Shown here piece by piece: positions 1 through 10,337 of a stretch of DNA of 64,000 nucleotides. The stretch lies in contig NC_134535.1 in assembly GCF_050624435.1 (NCBI RefSeq), positions 130,376,731-130,440,730 on the forward strand. Reading direction: 5' to 3'. This stretch comes from Tenrec ecaudatus (lineage: Eukaryota > Chordata > Mammalia > Afrosoricida > Tenrecidae). The translations under genes and the position numbers were made by a program. The notes under the pieces are model-generated. The model was not told where the DNA came from and made no database searches. It saw nothing but the letters and a program-made list of their open reading frames with translations. Positions within the stretch are counted from its first letter, which is position 1. Each line of letters begins with the position of its first letter.

Positions 1-169
1 AGCAGGGTGGGAGGGTGGGTCAGGGCTGTTGTGGGGAGGGAGCCGGACCTCCTGCAACCCCACCCTGACCAAACACGGAACTCCGGGATCATCTTCCTGC
101 TCTACCATGAGGCTGGGGAAGCAGATAGGCACTAGGCGGAGGCGCGGGCAGCCTGGCACTAGTGAATTC

Positions 170-330
170 ACTTGTTACAGCAGGCTTATGAGATAGGTCC
201 TGTCTTCATAATCAGTCCCGTTTTCCCCATGAGCACAGCAAGTCTCTGGGAGGTTGAATACACTTGCCTGGTGGCACACAGTTAATGAGAGGCTGAGCTG
301 GGGTTTGAACCCAGGAAGTTTGGCTTGGTT
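170..330 (+). mobile_element. MIR
   Basis: gtctctgggaggttgaatac, acttgcctggtggcacacag and gagctggggtttgaacccag are the MIR core order. Confidence 0.8.
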
Positions 331-1000
331 CTGATGCTCACCGATCCTGGGTCCTCAGGATTATTAGCCCTCAAAGCTTGAGTTTCTCCTCTCTTCAGTG
401 AAATGGGAAAGATGAACTCAGGTGAGCGAATGGATTTGAAAAGGCGCCATGGTCAAGGCTTACTCGCCCTCCTTTGCTCCTGGCGTCTTGTTCCGAGAGT
501 TTGCTGTTCAGTGCTCCATTATGCTCCTCCTCCTGAGACTGAAACACATCCCCCTGGGACTTCTGCCACTTGCCACACTGTCATCCACATTCCCTGAGCC
601 CCTGCAGTGTCGGGGCCCTGTAGGGCATGTGCTTTAGGAAGAGAAGACTTTATTCCCTGCAAGTCAGTCCCCTTGGGGATGATGATGCCTCTCCAATGAT
701 GCCAGGTGTGCAGTGTCGTAGGCTTTCTTGTGGCTTCACAGAGGAGGAGGGGTTGGAGGTGGACCCAGGAGAATGGGAAGACTGCAGAACGCTGCAGCGG
801 AGAGTGGAAGGTGAGGGATGTGTGTAGAACATTGTGGGCGAAAGTATGTTCAAGAACGGAGAGCAAGCCAGGCTCTCCATGGGAGCCTCTCCAGAGGAGG
901 GGCCGAGTCCCCAGTTGAGTCTTCTCGGCTTTCAGCAGAGCCTCCCACCTGACAGCTGCCTTCCTTGGGTTTTCATGGCCAGGAAGTTGTGGTTGGCAGG
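331..1000. other. Unassigned intergenic sequence
   Basis: The open frames here are chance. No exon, RNA gene or clear repeat was recognised. Confidence 0.6.
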
Positions 1001-1230
1001 TGCCATTGAGTTGGTTCTGACCCATAGTGACCTTACTTATGGACAGCCCTGCCGGGCCCTGCCCCATTCTCGTGACTGTTGCGATGTTTGAGCCCATTGT
1101 TGCAGCCACTGTGTCCGTCTGTCACTTTGAGGGCCGTCCTCTTTGCTTTCTCTGTCCCTCTGCTGTCCACGCAAGCTGTCCTTCTCCAGGGACTGGCCGC
1201 CCCACCATCCTTCATACATCCCAAGTTCCA
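1001..1230 (-). mobile_element. RTE/BovB-type LINE 3' fragment
   Basis: On the minus strand it encodes ATMGSNIATVTRMGQGPAG in one frame and GGAASPWRRTACVDSRGTEK, VTDGHSGCNNGLKH in another, both matching the 3' part of the RTE ORF seen at 33291. It is frame-shifted and short. Confidence 0.78.
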
Positions 1231-3125
1231 ATTCGTCTCGGAGTTTTACAACTGTTTCTTCTCACCTTGAGTTGTGTTCCATCAGTCAATGAACATCCCA
1301 AAGACTCCCCTCCCACAGGCTCTAGTCCATTCGCGACACCACGGTTGACTCTACTTTGAGACAGCAGTCACATTTCCTGTGCCCTCGGACCCGCGGGGCC
1401 CATCCTCTGGCACTATCTCTGACAACGGCTTCAGGATCTGGCGTTGTTTCCGAGCCACGCATAGGTCTCTAGCCGCTCCTCCAAAGTAGGCAGCCGATTC
1501 CTTCTTCATTGTCTGTTCTTGGTCTGGAAGTTCTGCTGAAGCCTGTTCATCTGGGGCGTCCCTGCTGGCATTTGAAATACCAGGGATGCAGCATCCAGCT
1601 TCCAGTATCACAGCAACATGCAAGCCACGCAGCAGGACGTAGGCGATGCTGCTAGGCCCCCGGGTGTGGGTGTGGTGCAGCCTGGCCTGGGAGGCCCTGC
1701 AGCAGCCTTTCCCTGGGCACGGCAGTGATAGGCTGGCTGCCCTGGGGGGAAGAGAAAGATCACAGGGCAGGGAGGGGGGCAGGGGACTGCGCCTGTCTTC
1801 AGCCAGGCTGCTTTTCTGTGGGGGAGCAGAATGCAGGTTTCAAGATGACTCTTGAGAACCTGAAAAGAAACCTAGAGACTTTCTGCTCAGGGGCCAGGCC
1901 GCAGCACCGCCGCCCCCAGATGAGAGCACTGCTGGGGGACCGAGAGGCCATCCCGGGGCAAGTCCTCTGACTCATGCTCAGAAGCCGGGGAAGATAGCAT
2001 CACGGCTGCTGGTGGTTACATCTTCCACAAGGCTGGGCTAAATGAGCACTTCGGATAACTGCCGGCCATCGAGCACAAGGAGGGTCTTGAGGCCGAAGGT
2101 CTTCTGGGTGGAGTCTTGCGCAGACACTGCCAGACAGGGCCTCCCTGAGAAGGCTGCCCGACTCTCCTTTCTGTGTGTTTTGTTTTAGAGTCTCTGGTGC
2201 GTGGGGGGGTGTGGGGGGTGGCGGAGGGGGCCGAGAGTGGGGTGTGCACAGGGTTTGGCTCCACACAGTCCTTCCTGGGTGGTCCACCTTAATGTGCCTG
2301 CATGCACAGTGGCTGTGCCACCCGATGACCTCTCCACCAGGGCCATCTCTCTGCTGTGGATTTGAGATGACTTCTGGGCTTTAAAGGGCTCTTCTTCCTG
2401 CCAACCGAGCTCCTGTATGACCAGGGGCCTCCCTTGGACCAGGCTCCGTGCTCAGTGTGTTCCCAGGCTCCGTGGGAAATCTCCCAGCAGCCCTGTGGCG
2501 TGGCTCTTGGTCTCTTTCCCGTGGAGGAAGATGAGCAGTAGGGGGCTCAGCCATGCACCCCGGTCTTCTCCTCTCTGTTGCCAAACGTGGCGTTTTTTAG
2601 AGGACCCCTACCTGGGCACGTCGTCGTCATCTTCTCCAGAAAGATTCTGGAACTGGCATGGATTTGGCTTTGTATCCCGTGAGCTGCATTCCGAACAGTC
2701 TCTGAGCTGGGAGCCTTCGTCAAAGAGAGTTTTTCTTGAAAAGTAGATTAATTAGATACCATGGATCAGTGGCTAATGGGAGTCTCCCAACTGGTAAATT
2801 AAACTTTAAACAAATTGCACATGTGCTCTAAAAGGGTGGGTCTGGCTCTGGCAGCAGGCAAACCTTCCCCAGCTGCAGGAGGCTTGGTCACTGCCTTGGT
2901 TCTGCCCTGGATCCTGACTGGCTGTGCTTTGCTGTCCCGTCTTGGTCTCTGGCTGCCACCTGACTGCATCTTCTCAGGACGCAGTTCACCCCTGGGCTTG
3001 AGTGCACTGGCTGCAGACACTACCTGCCAAGCCTGTCTCCCGTTCCTCCAGCAGGCGTTCCTTCTGGCAGGGCATTTCGTGGGCACACGTTCTGTGGTGT
3101 CTTAGTACCTTCTCTTTGGACTGCA
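1231..3125. other. Unassigned, GC-moderate intergenic sequence
   Basis: Sequence at 1360-2780 is moderately GC-rich without a CpG island, with a G-run tract near 2205-2235. No supported gene. Confidence 0.55.
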
Positions 3126-3300
3126 TGAATGGAGCCCTGGTGGCTCAGGGGCTAATGCTCCAAGGCTCACTGAAAGGTGGGTGGTTCAAACCCACCAGCC
3201 TCTCCTCAGAAGGAAGATGAGGCTGCCCGCTCTCTTAAGTATTGACAGCCTGAAAACCCGGCGGTGGGGGGCAGCGGCACTCTGTCCTCACGTGTTGCCA
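3126..3300 (+). mobile_element. AfroSINE
   Basis: Head ggagccctggtggctcagg, box-B-like ggttcaaacccaccagcc, body gaagatgaggctgcccgctc and tail tctgtcctcacg are present; the 3' end is diverged. Confidence 0.8.
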
Positions 3301-3484
3301 GGAGTCACCATCAACCCAACGGTAAAGCATGTGAATCTTCCTGGTTCCTGCTATGTCCCCCGGCACCAGCTGTCCTTGAGTCATGAATGAGATCTGGTCC
3401 TAAGCGTACCCTTCAATCTACCTAAATCTTCAAGTGGGATTTGTAGGTAACATATGATATTCATTTGGCCTTCCTTCTGTGAAA

Positions 3485-3690
3485 ATAGGTAGCGTATCAC
3501 AGGGGAGAAGGGCTGCAAATGGTAAGGCAGCAGTTTGAACAACCTCCCCCAAAGAAAGATGTGGCTTTCTGCTCCCAGGAAATGCACAGCCTTGGAAACC
3601 CGGAGGGGCAGCTCTCTTCTGCCCTGGGGGCTTGCTAGAAGCCAGAGAATCAACTCAACGAATCCCCTTCCCCCACTGGTTTTAGTGCAA
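3485..3690 (+). mobile_element. AfroSINE, diverged
   Basis: The body is clear (aaagaaagatgtggctttct, ccttggaaacccggaggggc, tcttctgccctggg), with a weak tRNA-like head (ggtaaggcagcagtttgaac). Confidence 0.65.
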
Positions 3691-3739
3691 AAAATAAGTC
3701 TGGCACCTTTTCAGTGATTTGAAAGTGTTGGATTGGGGA

Positions 3740-4240
3740 AGGGAATGCGAGCTCACCTTGGGCGCACGGAAGAATGACGATCAGTTGAGATGCAAACACC
3801 ACAAAAGGAGTTTTAATTTTGGACTAGCTCGAGCTAGGGCCTTCTTCCCTCCACTGCCCTGCACAGCGGGACCTTGCGTCCAGAAAGGAATCAGCCCCGA
3901 GTTCTTCGTTCCCTGGGCTTTTATGGGGCCAGGGACAGCGGGGGTGGGGGTGGGGTGGGGGGACAGTCCAGTGTTGCTGTTCTTTAAACTTATTGGAGAA
4001 AACTTCTGGCATCAGCGTTGTCCAGTGGTGGTTGGTGAGCAGTTCCGCTTGTATTCTCAACTGGTCAGTTGGGGGAATGGTGGTCGCTGCTCCCTACTGG
4101 TCAGTCTGGGTGATGCCTTCTCTGACAGAATTACCTCAGTGTCCAGAAATCTGAAATTAGAGCTTAAGCCTGCCCCAGACTTTGGTTTTATATGGCCTGT
4201 CATGGTGCTGGTGCCGGCAGTTGTAAACCAGGACCCCACA
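3740..4240 (-). mobile_element. Possible degenerate LTR-type fragment
   Basis: A 226-codon open frame crosses 3719-4399, but the sequence looks like non-coding repeat rather than protein. It carries aggagttttaattttggact, tgggcttttatggggccag and a purine/pyrimidine layout that I associate with reversed long terminal repeats. No retroviral gene is present. This is a weak call. Confidence 0.3.
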
Positions 4241-4254
4241 AAAGCAGCTTGTGT

Positions 4255-4450
4255 GACCAGTGACTTTGGTGACCCCGTGCCTGTGGTGACAGAGCGCCTA
4301 GAAGCTCTGCAGGGTGTCCTTAGCAGTCGTCTCTGTAGCCGGTCACCAGGTCTTCCTCTGTGGGCAGATGCCAACGGCCAACCGTCCACCGGGAGTTGAA
4401 CGCACGGCGTCTGCACCGCCAAAGGACTTCACCGTGCCTCAGCCCCACCA
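4255..4450 (-). mobile_element. Possible diverged SINE, minus strand
   Basis: ggtgaccccgtgcctgtgg and later gccaacggccaaccgtccac, gtctgcaccgccaaaggac resemble reversed SINE tail and head. The resemblance is weak. Confidence 0.35.
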
Positions 4451-5484
4451 TATCTGTAAACGCCGCTCTTCCTGCTGGACCTCAGCGACTCAGTTTGCCT
4501 CCTCCTAGATGGTGAGATGGCTTCCCGTGAGGAGCTTTGTTCCAATTCTGGGTGTGTAGTTGTATAGAAGCAAGCACAGCTGACCCTGCCGTGAAACACA
4601 GGCGTCTGTCCCAGAAGGCTTCCAGAATCTGCATATGCTGGGTGATACGTCCCTCGAACGCATGGCCATGGGGTTCAGAACCCTGCAGAAGGTGGCCTGG
4701 GGTGCAGAGCGGAAGCAGGAGGGACGAGACTCAGCCTCCACGTGGCCCGCTACCCACCAGGAAAAGCAGATTAAACACAATCAAGGGCTTGTTTGATGCC
4801 TGCTGTCTGGTGTCTTTTTAGGCCTGGGCACAGGGGCAGAGGCAACCCTCTGCAGTTCGGGCAGCATCCTGGGCCTGACGGGGTGCTTGGTTCAGGTCTG
4901 TCTGCTTCAGCCTCCTGGTTTCCTCTCTCGTTCACTCAGCCCTGCAGTCAGTCCATGCTCTGTCCACCGCCCCCATCAGCAGCTCCCCGGGGCCAGGCTG
5001 TCTCAGAGATGCTTCAGGAGGTGATATTAGCTAGCACAGTGACAGGCATGGCTGACCGTGGCCTGTCCCCTCTTGGGAGACACAAGGGCCCATTCCATTA
5101 CTCATGGCACTTAGCCTGTGAGCTCCTGGCCAACTGGACTCATTTGAGCTCAGGCGGATGTGATTTTATTTTCTTGACTAAGGGCAAATGGAGGGATTGA
5201 GGCCTTGTCCTCTGCCCTGCCCCCTTGGAATGCAAATGGGAGCCCATGGGCGGTCCTGACAGTCTCCTCCTAGACCTAGATGTGGGGAAGCAGAGCCTGG
5301 AAACCCTGCGCTGAGAGTCGCCCGGGGCAGCAACTTCAGCCCGGTGGCATCCTCACCAACTCAGCGGCCTCCCTCTCCAAAATGAGAGCTCTTCATGCCT
5401 CTAAGGACTCTTATAAGATGGAATAAAACAATGAGAATGTGCTTAAAGGAGAGAAGATCTTTTTGTTGAAGTCTGTATATATGG

Positions 5485-5487
<3 letters not shown>
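4451..5487. other. Unassigned intergenic sequence
   Basis: It contains no recognisable gene or repeat other than short GC-rich stretches. Confidence 0.55.

Positions 5488-5554
<67 letters not shown>
5488..5554. repeat. (TA)n simple repeat
   Basis: About 33 uninterrupted TA dinucleotides run directly into the left arm of the foldback at 5555. Confidence 0.97.
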
Positions 5555-5557
<3 letters not shown>

Positions 5558-5700
5558 AATTACAGTCTCAGAAACCAGCATTGAGTGAGTGAATATATAT
5601 TATATAATATTATATATCATATCACATAACATCACATCATATTATATTATATATAATCACTCACTCACTCAATGGTGGTTTCTGAAACTGTCATTGCTTA
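5555..5700. repeat. Imperfect inverted repeat (foldback) around an AT-rich core
   Basis: The left arm (about 5555-5600) contains ttacagtctcagaaaccagc then attgagtgagtga. The right arm (about 5650-5700), reverse-complemented, contains gacagtttcagaaaccacc then attgagtgagtgag. The core between them is nearly pure A/T with tatcatatcacataacatc. The arms derive from AfroSINE tail sequence in opposite orientations. Confidence 0.85.
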
Positions 5701-5812
5701 TGGGACTGGAAAGTCCAGTCTTTCTCCCACGGACCTGCTGTTGGTTTTGAACTGGGGACCATGTGGATTGCAGCCCATCACATGGCCACTATACCACCAG
5801 GGCTCTATATAA
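5690..5812 (-). mobile_element. AfroSINE, minus strand, partial
   Basis: It shows ccagtctttctcccacggac, gctgttggttttgaactgg and the reversed head taccaccagggctc. It continues from the right arm of the foldback. Confidence 0.82.
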
Positions 5813-5929
5813 ACAGATAAAGATATAGATATATAGATGTTGCAGCCAATGGCCTTTCTCTTTGTTTGTCACTCTAGACTTACTCACTTGCCTCTTACAT
5901 CATTATGATGAGATCCATTCAGTGCCGGG

Positions 5930-6150
5930 GTCATGGAACCCGGTGGTATAATGGTTACTTATTGGACTGCTAACTGCAAGGTCAGCAGTTCAGAACCACC
6001 AGCTGCTCTGAGGGAGAAGGATGGAACTTCCTACTCCTATAGAGAGTCTTGGAAACTCACAGGGGTGGTTGGTGTCTACCCTGTCCTACAGGGCTTCTCT
6101 GAGCCGGGTAGACCCCATGGCAGTGAGTTTGGTTTATTTGGGGGTCATGG
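5930..6150 (+). mobile_element. AfroSINE
   Basis: The copy is nearly full length: aacccggtggtataatggtt, aaggtcagcagttcagaacc, accagctgctctgagggaga, ctaccctgtcctacagggc and ggcagtgagtttggttta. Confidence 0.88.
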
Positions 6151-6589
6151 TCACCAGGGTGAACTGAACAGTCTTTTGAGGGCATCGAGGCTCAGCCAGT
6201 GTCCCACAGCTCAGAGCTGTCCAGCTTGCTGACCCCATCCTCTCAGGAGGAAGTAGAAAGGGACCGTCTGACTGGGGCTGAGACTCTGGACTGGGTTTCC
6301 ATCAATGATAGCCTGGGGACCCCAGAAATAGAGTGGGGAGCGCAGTTTACCTGCAGAGTGGGGAAAGGAGGCTCTGCGTCTTTAAGGAAGCATGTCTTTG
6401 ATTAGCTGCAGCTCAGCCCTCCCGCTGCAAATATTTGGCCGGGAGGGTGGAGAGTGGCGAGTCGGACGGTAAACCAAGGTAAGAGTGGGCTGGGAGTCAG
6501 TGCTTGTGCATGTGTTTGTGTGCGAGTGTGTGTGTGACAGAGTCAGAGAGATAATGGCTTGCTTGGTGCAGATTCCAGGAGCTGGATTG

Positions 6590-6690
6590 AGCTTTCTACT
6601 GCCGTAAACATTTACAGTCGCAGAACCCTATAGTGGGTTGCTATGAGTCAGTATTGACTCGAAGGCAGTGATTCTGAGTTTGGTGTTGAT
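6590..6690 (+). mobile_element. AfroSINE 3' half
   Basis: Only the right half is present: tttctactgccgtaaacat, gttgctatgagtcagtattg and actcgaaggcagtgat. Confidence 0.78.
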
Positions 6691-6699
6691 TCAAGTCAT

Positions 6700-6830
6700 C
6701 TCTCCTGCATTGGGTGTAATCACCGTTCACTTAGAGGTGAGGAGACAGGCTCACAGAAGATGAACCTCTTCTCAAGGCCACACACTTAGAGAGTGTGGAA
6801 TTTGAATTCAAATTCAGCCACTTGGGCCCC
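6700..6830 (+). mobile_element. MIR
   Basis: gaggtgaggagacaggctca, tctcaaggccacacacttag and gtgtggaatttgaattcaaa match the MIR core. Confidence 0.7.
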
Positions 6831-6964
6831 ACAGCCCCATTCTCTGGACACTGGGTTATGGTGACCTTGGTGATGACCCTTTGTGATGACTGAGCTTCCT
6901 GCACATGACACAGCAGCCCCTGCTTTTAAATATTGACAGCGGGTGTGAGACAGGTCCCAGTCCT

Positions 6965-7085
6965 GCAATGTATAAGAACGCCCGAAGCATCCAGAAGCCT
7001 ACTCCAGATCACAGAGGTAGCAAATAGCAGAGCACGGATGCAAACTCAGGTCTTTGAATTTCAGGGCCAGACCTGTAGTTTCACT
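6965..7085 (+). mobile_element. MIR fragment
   Basis: gatcacagaggtagcaaata and gcaaactcaggtctttgaat follow the right part of MIR. Confidence 0.6.
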
Positions 7086-7165
7086 GACACCCTCACGGAA
7101 AGATGGGCTCTGGCACGATCTCTTCCCTGGAAAAGTGTTTCACAAGGAAACAAGCAGAGATAGTG

Positions 7166-7253
7166 TCTTCTTAGGCATGGTCCACTGCTTTGTTAATCTC
7201 TGTCTAGCATCTTCTTAGGCATGGTCCACTGCTTTGGTTCTTCTCTGTCTCTT
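7166..7253. repeat. 44-base tandem duplication
   Basis: tcttcttaggcatggtccac starts at 7166 and again at 7210, and is followed in both by tgcttt and a tctctgtct section. Confidence 0.9.
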
Positions 7254-7513
7254 AAGTCCTAAGTGGAACTGAGATTGAAGGTCCAGGTTGGGGTCAGGGA
7301 TCTCTCAGTATGAGGGATCTTACGGATGTAGACTTCTATTTGGAGGGAGAGCCCTGGGGAAGGAAGGCTGTAGGGTTCAAGGGCAGTCAGACTGTTTTGC
7401 ATGGAGGTGGGGCCGGACGTTCTAGGAGGCTTCCAAATATTCATGGAAACCTGGAAATGGAATGGAATGTTCCCAGGAGCATTTTGAAGTGTCTTCCTGT
7501 TTTGTGACCTCAT

Positions 7514-7772
7514 AGGACCCTTGGTGGTGTAGTGGTCGCTCATTGGGCTGCTAACTGCAAGGTCAATAGTTTGAAACCACCAGCTGCAGTGCGGGAGAAA
7601 GATGGGTTTCCTACTTCCATAAAGAGTTACAGTCAGAAGTTGGTGTGTGTGTGTGTGTTTGCACACATGGTCTGGATATGTTGGAAATACTCAGAGGCAG
7701 TTCACCCCTCACCTCTAGGGTCGCTATGAGTCAGCGTCACTCGCTGACAGTGGGTTTGTCTTTGGGTTTGAG
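7514..7772 (+). mobile_element. AfroSINE with internal TG-rich insertion
   Basis: Head acccttggtggtgtagtgg, gctaactgcaaggtcaatag, and tail gggtcgctatgagtcagcg. The centre is enlarged by a (TG)n run near 7640-7656 and flanking sequence. Confidence 0.85.
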
Positions 7773-9900
7773 ATTTGAGGAAGCACATTATTCTTAAATT
7801 GCGAGTGACATTGGAATCCAGGGTCTATCTCCCAAGGTTTGTGCGCACACAGCCTATATTTTTTTAAGTGAAGAAATCATACACATTTTCGTCAAGATGT
7901 TAGTTAGATTCGGTACTGGAAAGATGTCTGGCAAGCACGGTCCCGGTAGCCTAGGTTCCTGCATTGTGAAACAAATGCCAGGAGTCTATCTTGAATCTGC
8001 AGCAAAGCGGCCAACACCTTGACTGCTAGCAAGAGTTCATCCACTTGCTTACGTGTCAGTGTTTGAAGTGACGACAAATCGACATTCATTTTACAGCTTC
8101 TGGGTGCATAAACTAGGTGGAGAGCTGCCATATGCGTCTGCGCCTGTGTTCACAAATAACTTTGCGTAAGTGGCACTTATTTTAAGAAATTGTAAGCCGA
8201 GAGATGAATCCATGTGGCTCAGAGATTCCAGCAGCAGGAGATGGCAGCCAGGCGCGAGGACAGGCGGGTCTGGTTCCAAGTCTGCGTGCAGATTCCCAAG
8301 CCTGTTCCCTCTTTCATTACACACGTGACCCAGAGAGCCCGGGATCCGAAGGCCGTGACCAGTGGATGCCTTCCATCCTTTCTTGCCAGTCCATGAATGC
8401 TTTTAGGAAAATCATTTTTAAGACTTTATTAAAAAAAATTTAGTTTGCAGGATGGCCCATCTAGGCACTTAGGTTCCTCTGTTGCTGGAGAAGGACATTT
8501 AGCCGATTTAAAAGGGGCAAAATGATGGGAAGGGAACGTAACCAAGCAGAGGTGTCATTTAGGAACCTGGAACGACACACCCACCGCACTAACTGCAATG
8601 TTAAAGTTGCATGTTAATTTTTCGTCTGAAGATAGACGCAGCCAAGGGTCTAAACTGTCCACCGGTTTGACACGCACCCCCCAACAACACTATTTCGAAG
8701 ATGCAAGCTGGACAACCTGTGGTGAGAGTCCACTCCTTTCGCCCCATGGCCACGTGACGCACCGAGAAGCTGTGCCCCAAGATGGTTTATTGTTTCATAC
8801 AATTCATTCGTACCTAACTAAGAGCAATAAAAGAGGTACACAAAACTAAATGATAAGAAAGGATTATAAAATAGGAGGGAAAATATTAAATAAAACCTGG
8901 CCCAAACCAACAGAGCTGTTAGTTAAGGTATTTCCATGTAGCTTCTTAATTGGCATCCTCACTCACCTTGTTCTTCGCTGTGATCCGAGCACCACCTGCC
9001 ATGCGAGGTCTCCTTCACCATCTTTTCACTGTGGGAGGAGGATCCCACGCCTTTAGAAGTAGGCCGATTAGACACTAGTCAGCGTGTTTGATAGGTTAGA
9101 AATAGCTGATTTCGCTTCTCTCAACATATGTTCAAATTTGAAAACAACAACCAAAAAAAACCCAAACCCGTTCCACTTCTGCCAAACGTGCAGCAACTGT
9201 TCTGATACGATTTTCGGCTCTTGGAACGCTTTCCGGCGCTGCATGCTGCGCTCATCACATCTCGCGGGGGTGTGGGGTGCCCACAGAGCTGAAACGCAGG
9301 CCAGTGTCCCCCTCTGGTGGTGGGGCACTTTTCCTCTTTCCATCTAGGTTTGTTTATGGGAGTAACAAACACAGGGAATGAAACGTGGTATTTGATTAAC
9401 AGTATAATGAGTTTTATGAAATGAATAAATAGTCCAAGCATAGTCCCATCTAATTTTTTTATGCCTACCCATGGACGGAAGGAACCCCAGTAAGAGTGCT
9501 TAGATGAAGCAGCCGTGCAGGAGACTGTCCAGGAGAGTCAGGAGTGCCATTTGGGAGTCCCACCCACTTTAAGGAGAACCCGGATGACAAGTGTCATTTT
9601 AACCACCGCTTTGGTGAATTCAATTGAAAAATTAAGTCTCTCTTCTGGCGGGAAGCAGCTGAATCCCTCCCCCGACATCATTATCCCTTTCCAAATGATC
9701 CCACCCTGGTGCTCAGCCCCCATGACTGAGCTTTTTAAAATTCAATAGCTGGAGCCTGATCAGAAGGGGGTGTGTATGGGACTGGCATGCCGACTGGAAC
9801 AACTTCAAATTCTCAATGGAATCCGGAGCTTCTGGAGCCATTGAAGCTGGGTGAACACCTGGTACCTAATGTGTTAGATGATCCCCTGAACGAAGGCACG
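7773..9900. other. Unassigned, AT-richer intergenic sequence
   Basis: It includes short poly-A runs near 8430 and 9150 and a small cluster of CpGs at about 9205-9275 that is too short to call an island. Confidence 0.55.
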
Positions 9901-10095
9901 AGGAGCCCTGGTGGCATCGTGGTTATGTGTTGGGCTGCAATCTGCAAGGTCAGTGGTTCAAAGCCACCTCCCAGTCCTCAGGAGAAAGACAGGGCTTTCT
10001 ACTCCAGGGAAGAGTCACAGCCTCCATACTCAGAGGCAATTCTACCTCGTCCTGTAGGGTCGCTATGTGTCAGCAACGGCTGGAGGGTGGCATAT
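9901..10095 (+). mobile_element. AfroSINE close to the minisatellite
   Basis: It shows aggagccctggtggcatcgt, gtgttgggctgcaatctgc, aaggtcagtggttcaaagcc and tgtagggtcgctatgtgtca. It ends about 245 bases before the 24-base array begins. Confidence 0.87.
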
Positions 10096-10337
10096 TTGGG
10101 ATCGGTTTGGGAGAGGGCATGAAACCTTGCAGTGAGAATCCTCTCCAAGCGAGGGGCACCCAGCTGGAGTGGCAGTGAGATGGGACCACACCCACACAGG
10201 TACACACCCAGAAGTAGCGTGGCCACACCAGATGAGGAGTCCGACTTCAGTGGGCTGAGTTGAGACAGAAGTCCTGCATATCTAGTTACTTAGTTCCCGG
10301 GTGTGCTGCTCGCGCTGCTGCGCTGATGCCTGCTTGC

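Noticed and set aside
519-1109. 196-codon minus ORF as a gene
   Set aside because: Its first residues are a decayed RTE LINE 3' end; the rest is chance readthrough.
9205-9275. CpG cluster as a promoter island
   Set aside because: Under 100 bases with few CpGs; too short, and no transcript features nearby.
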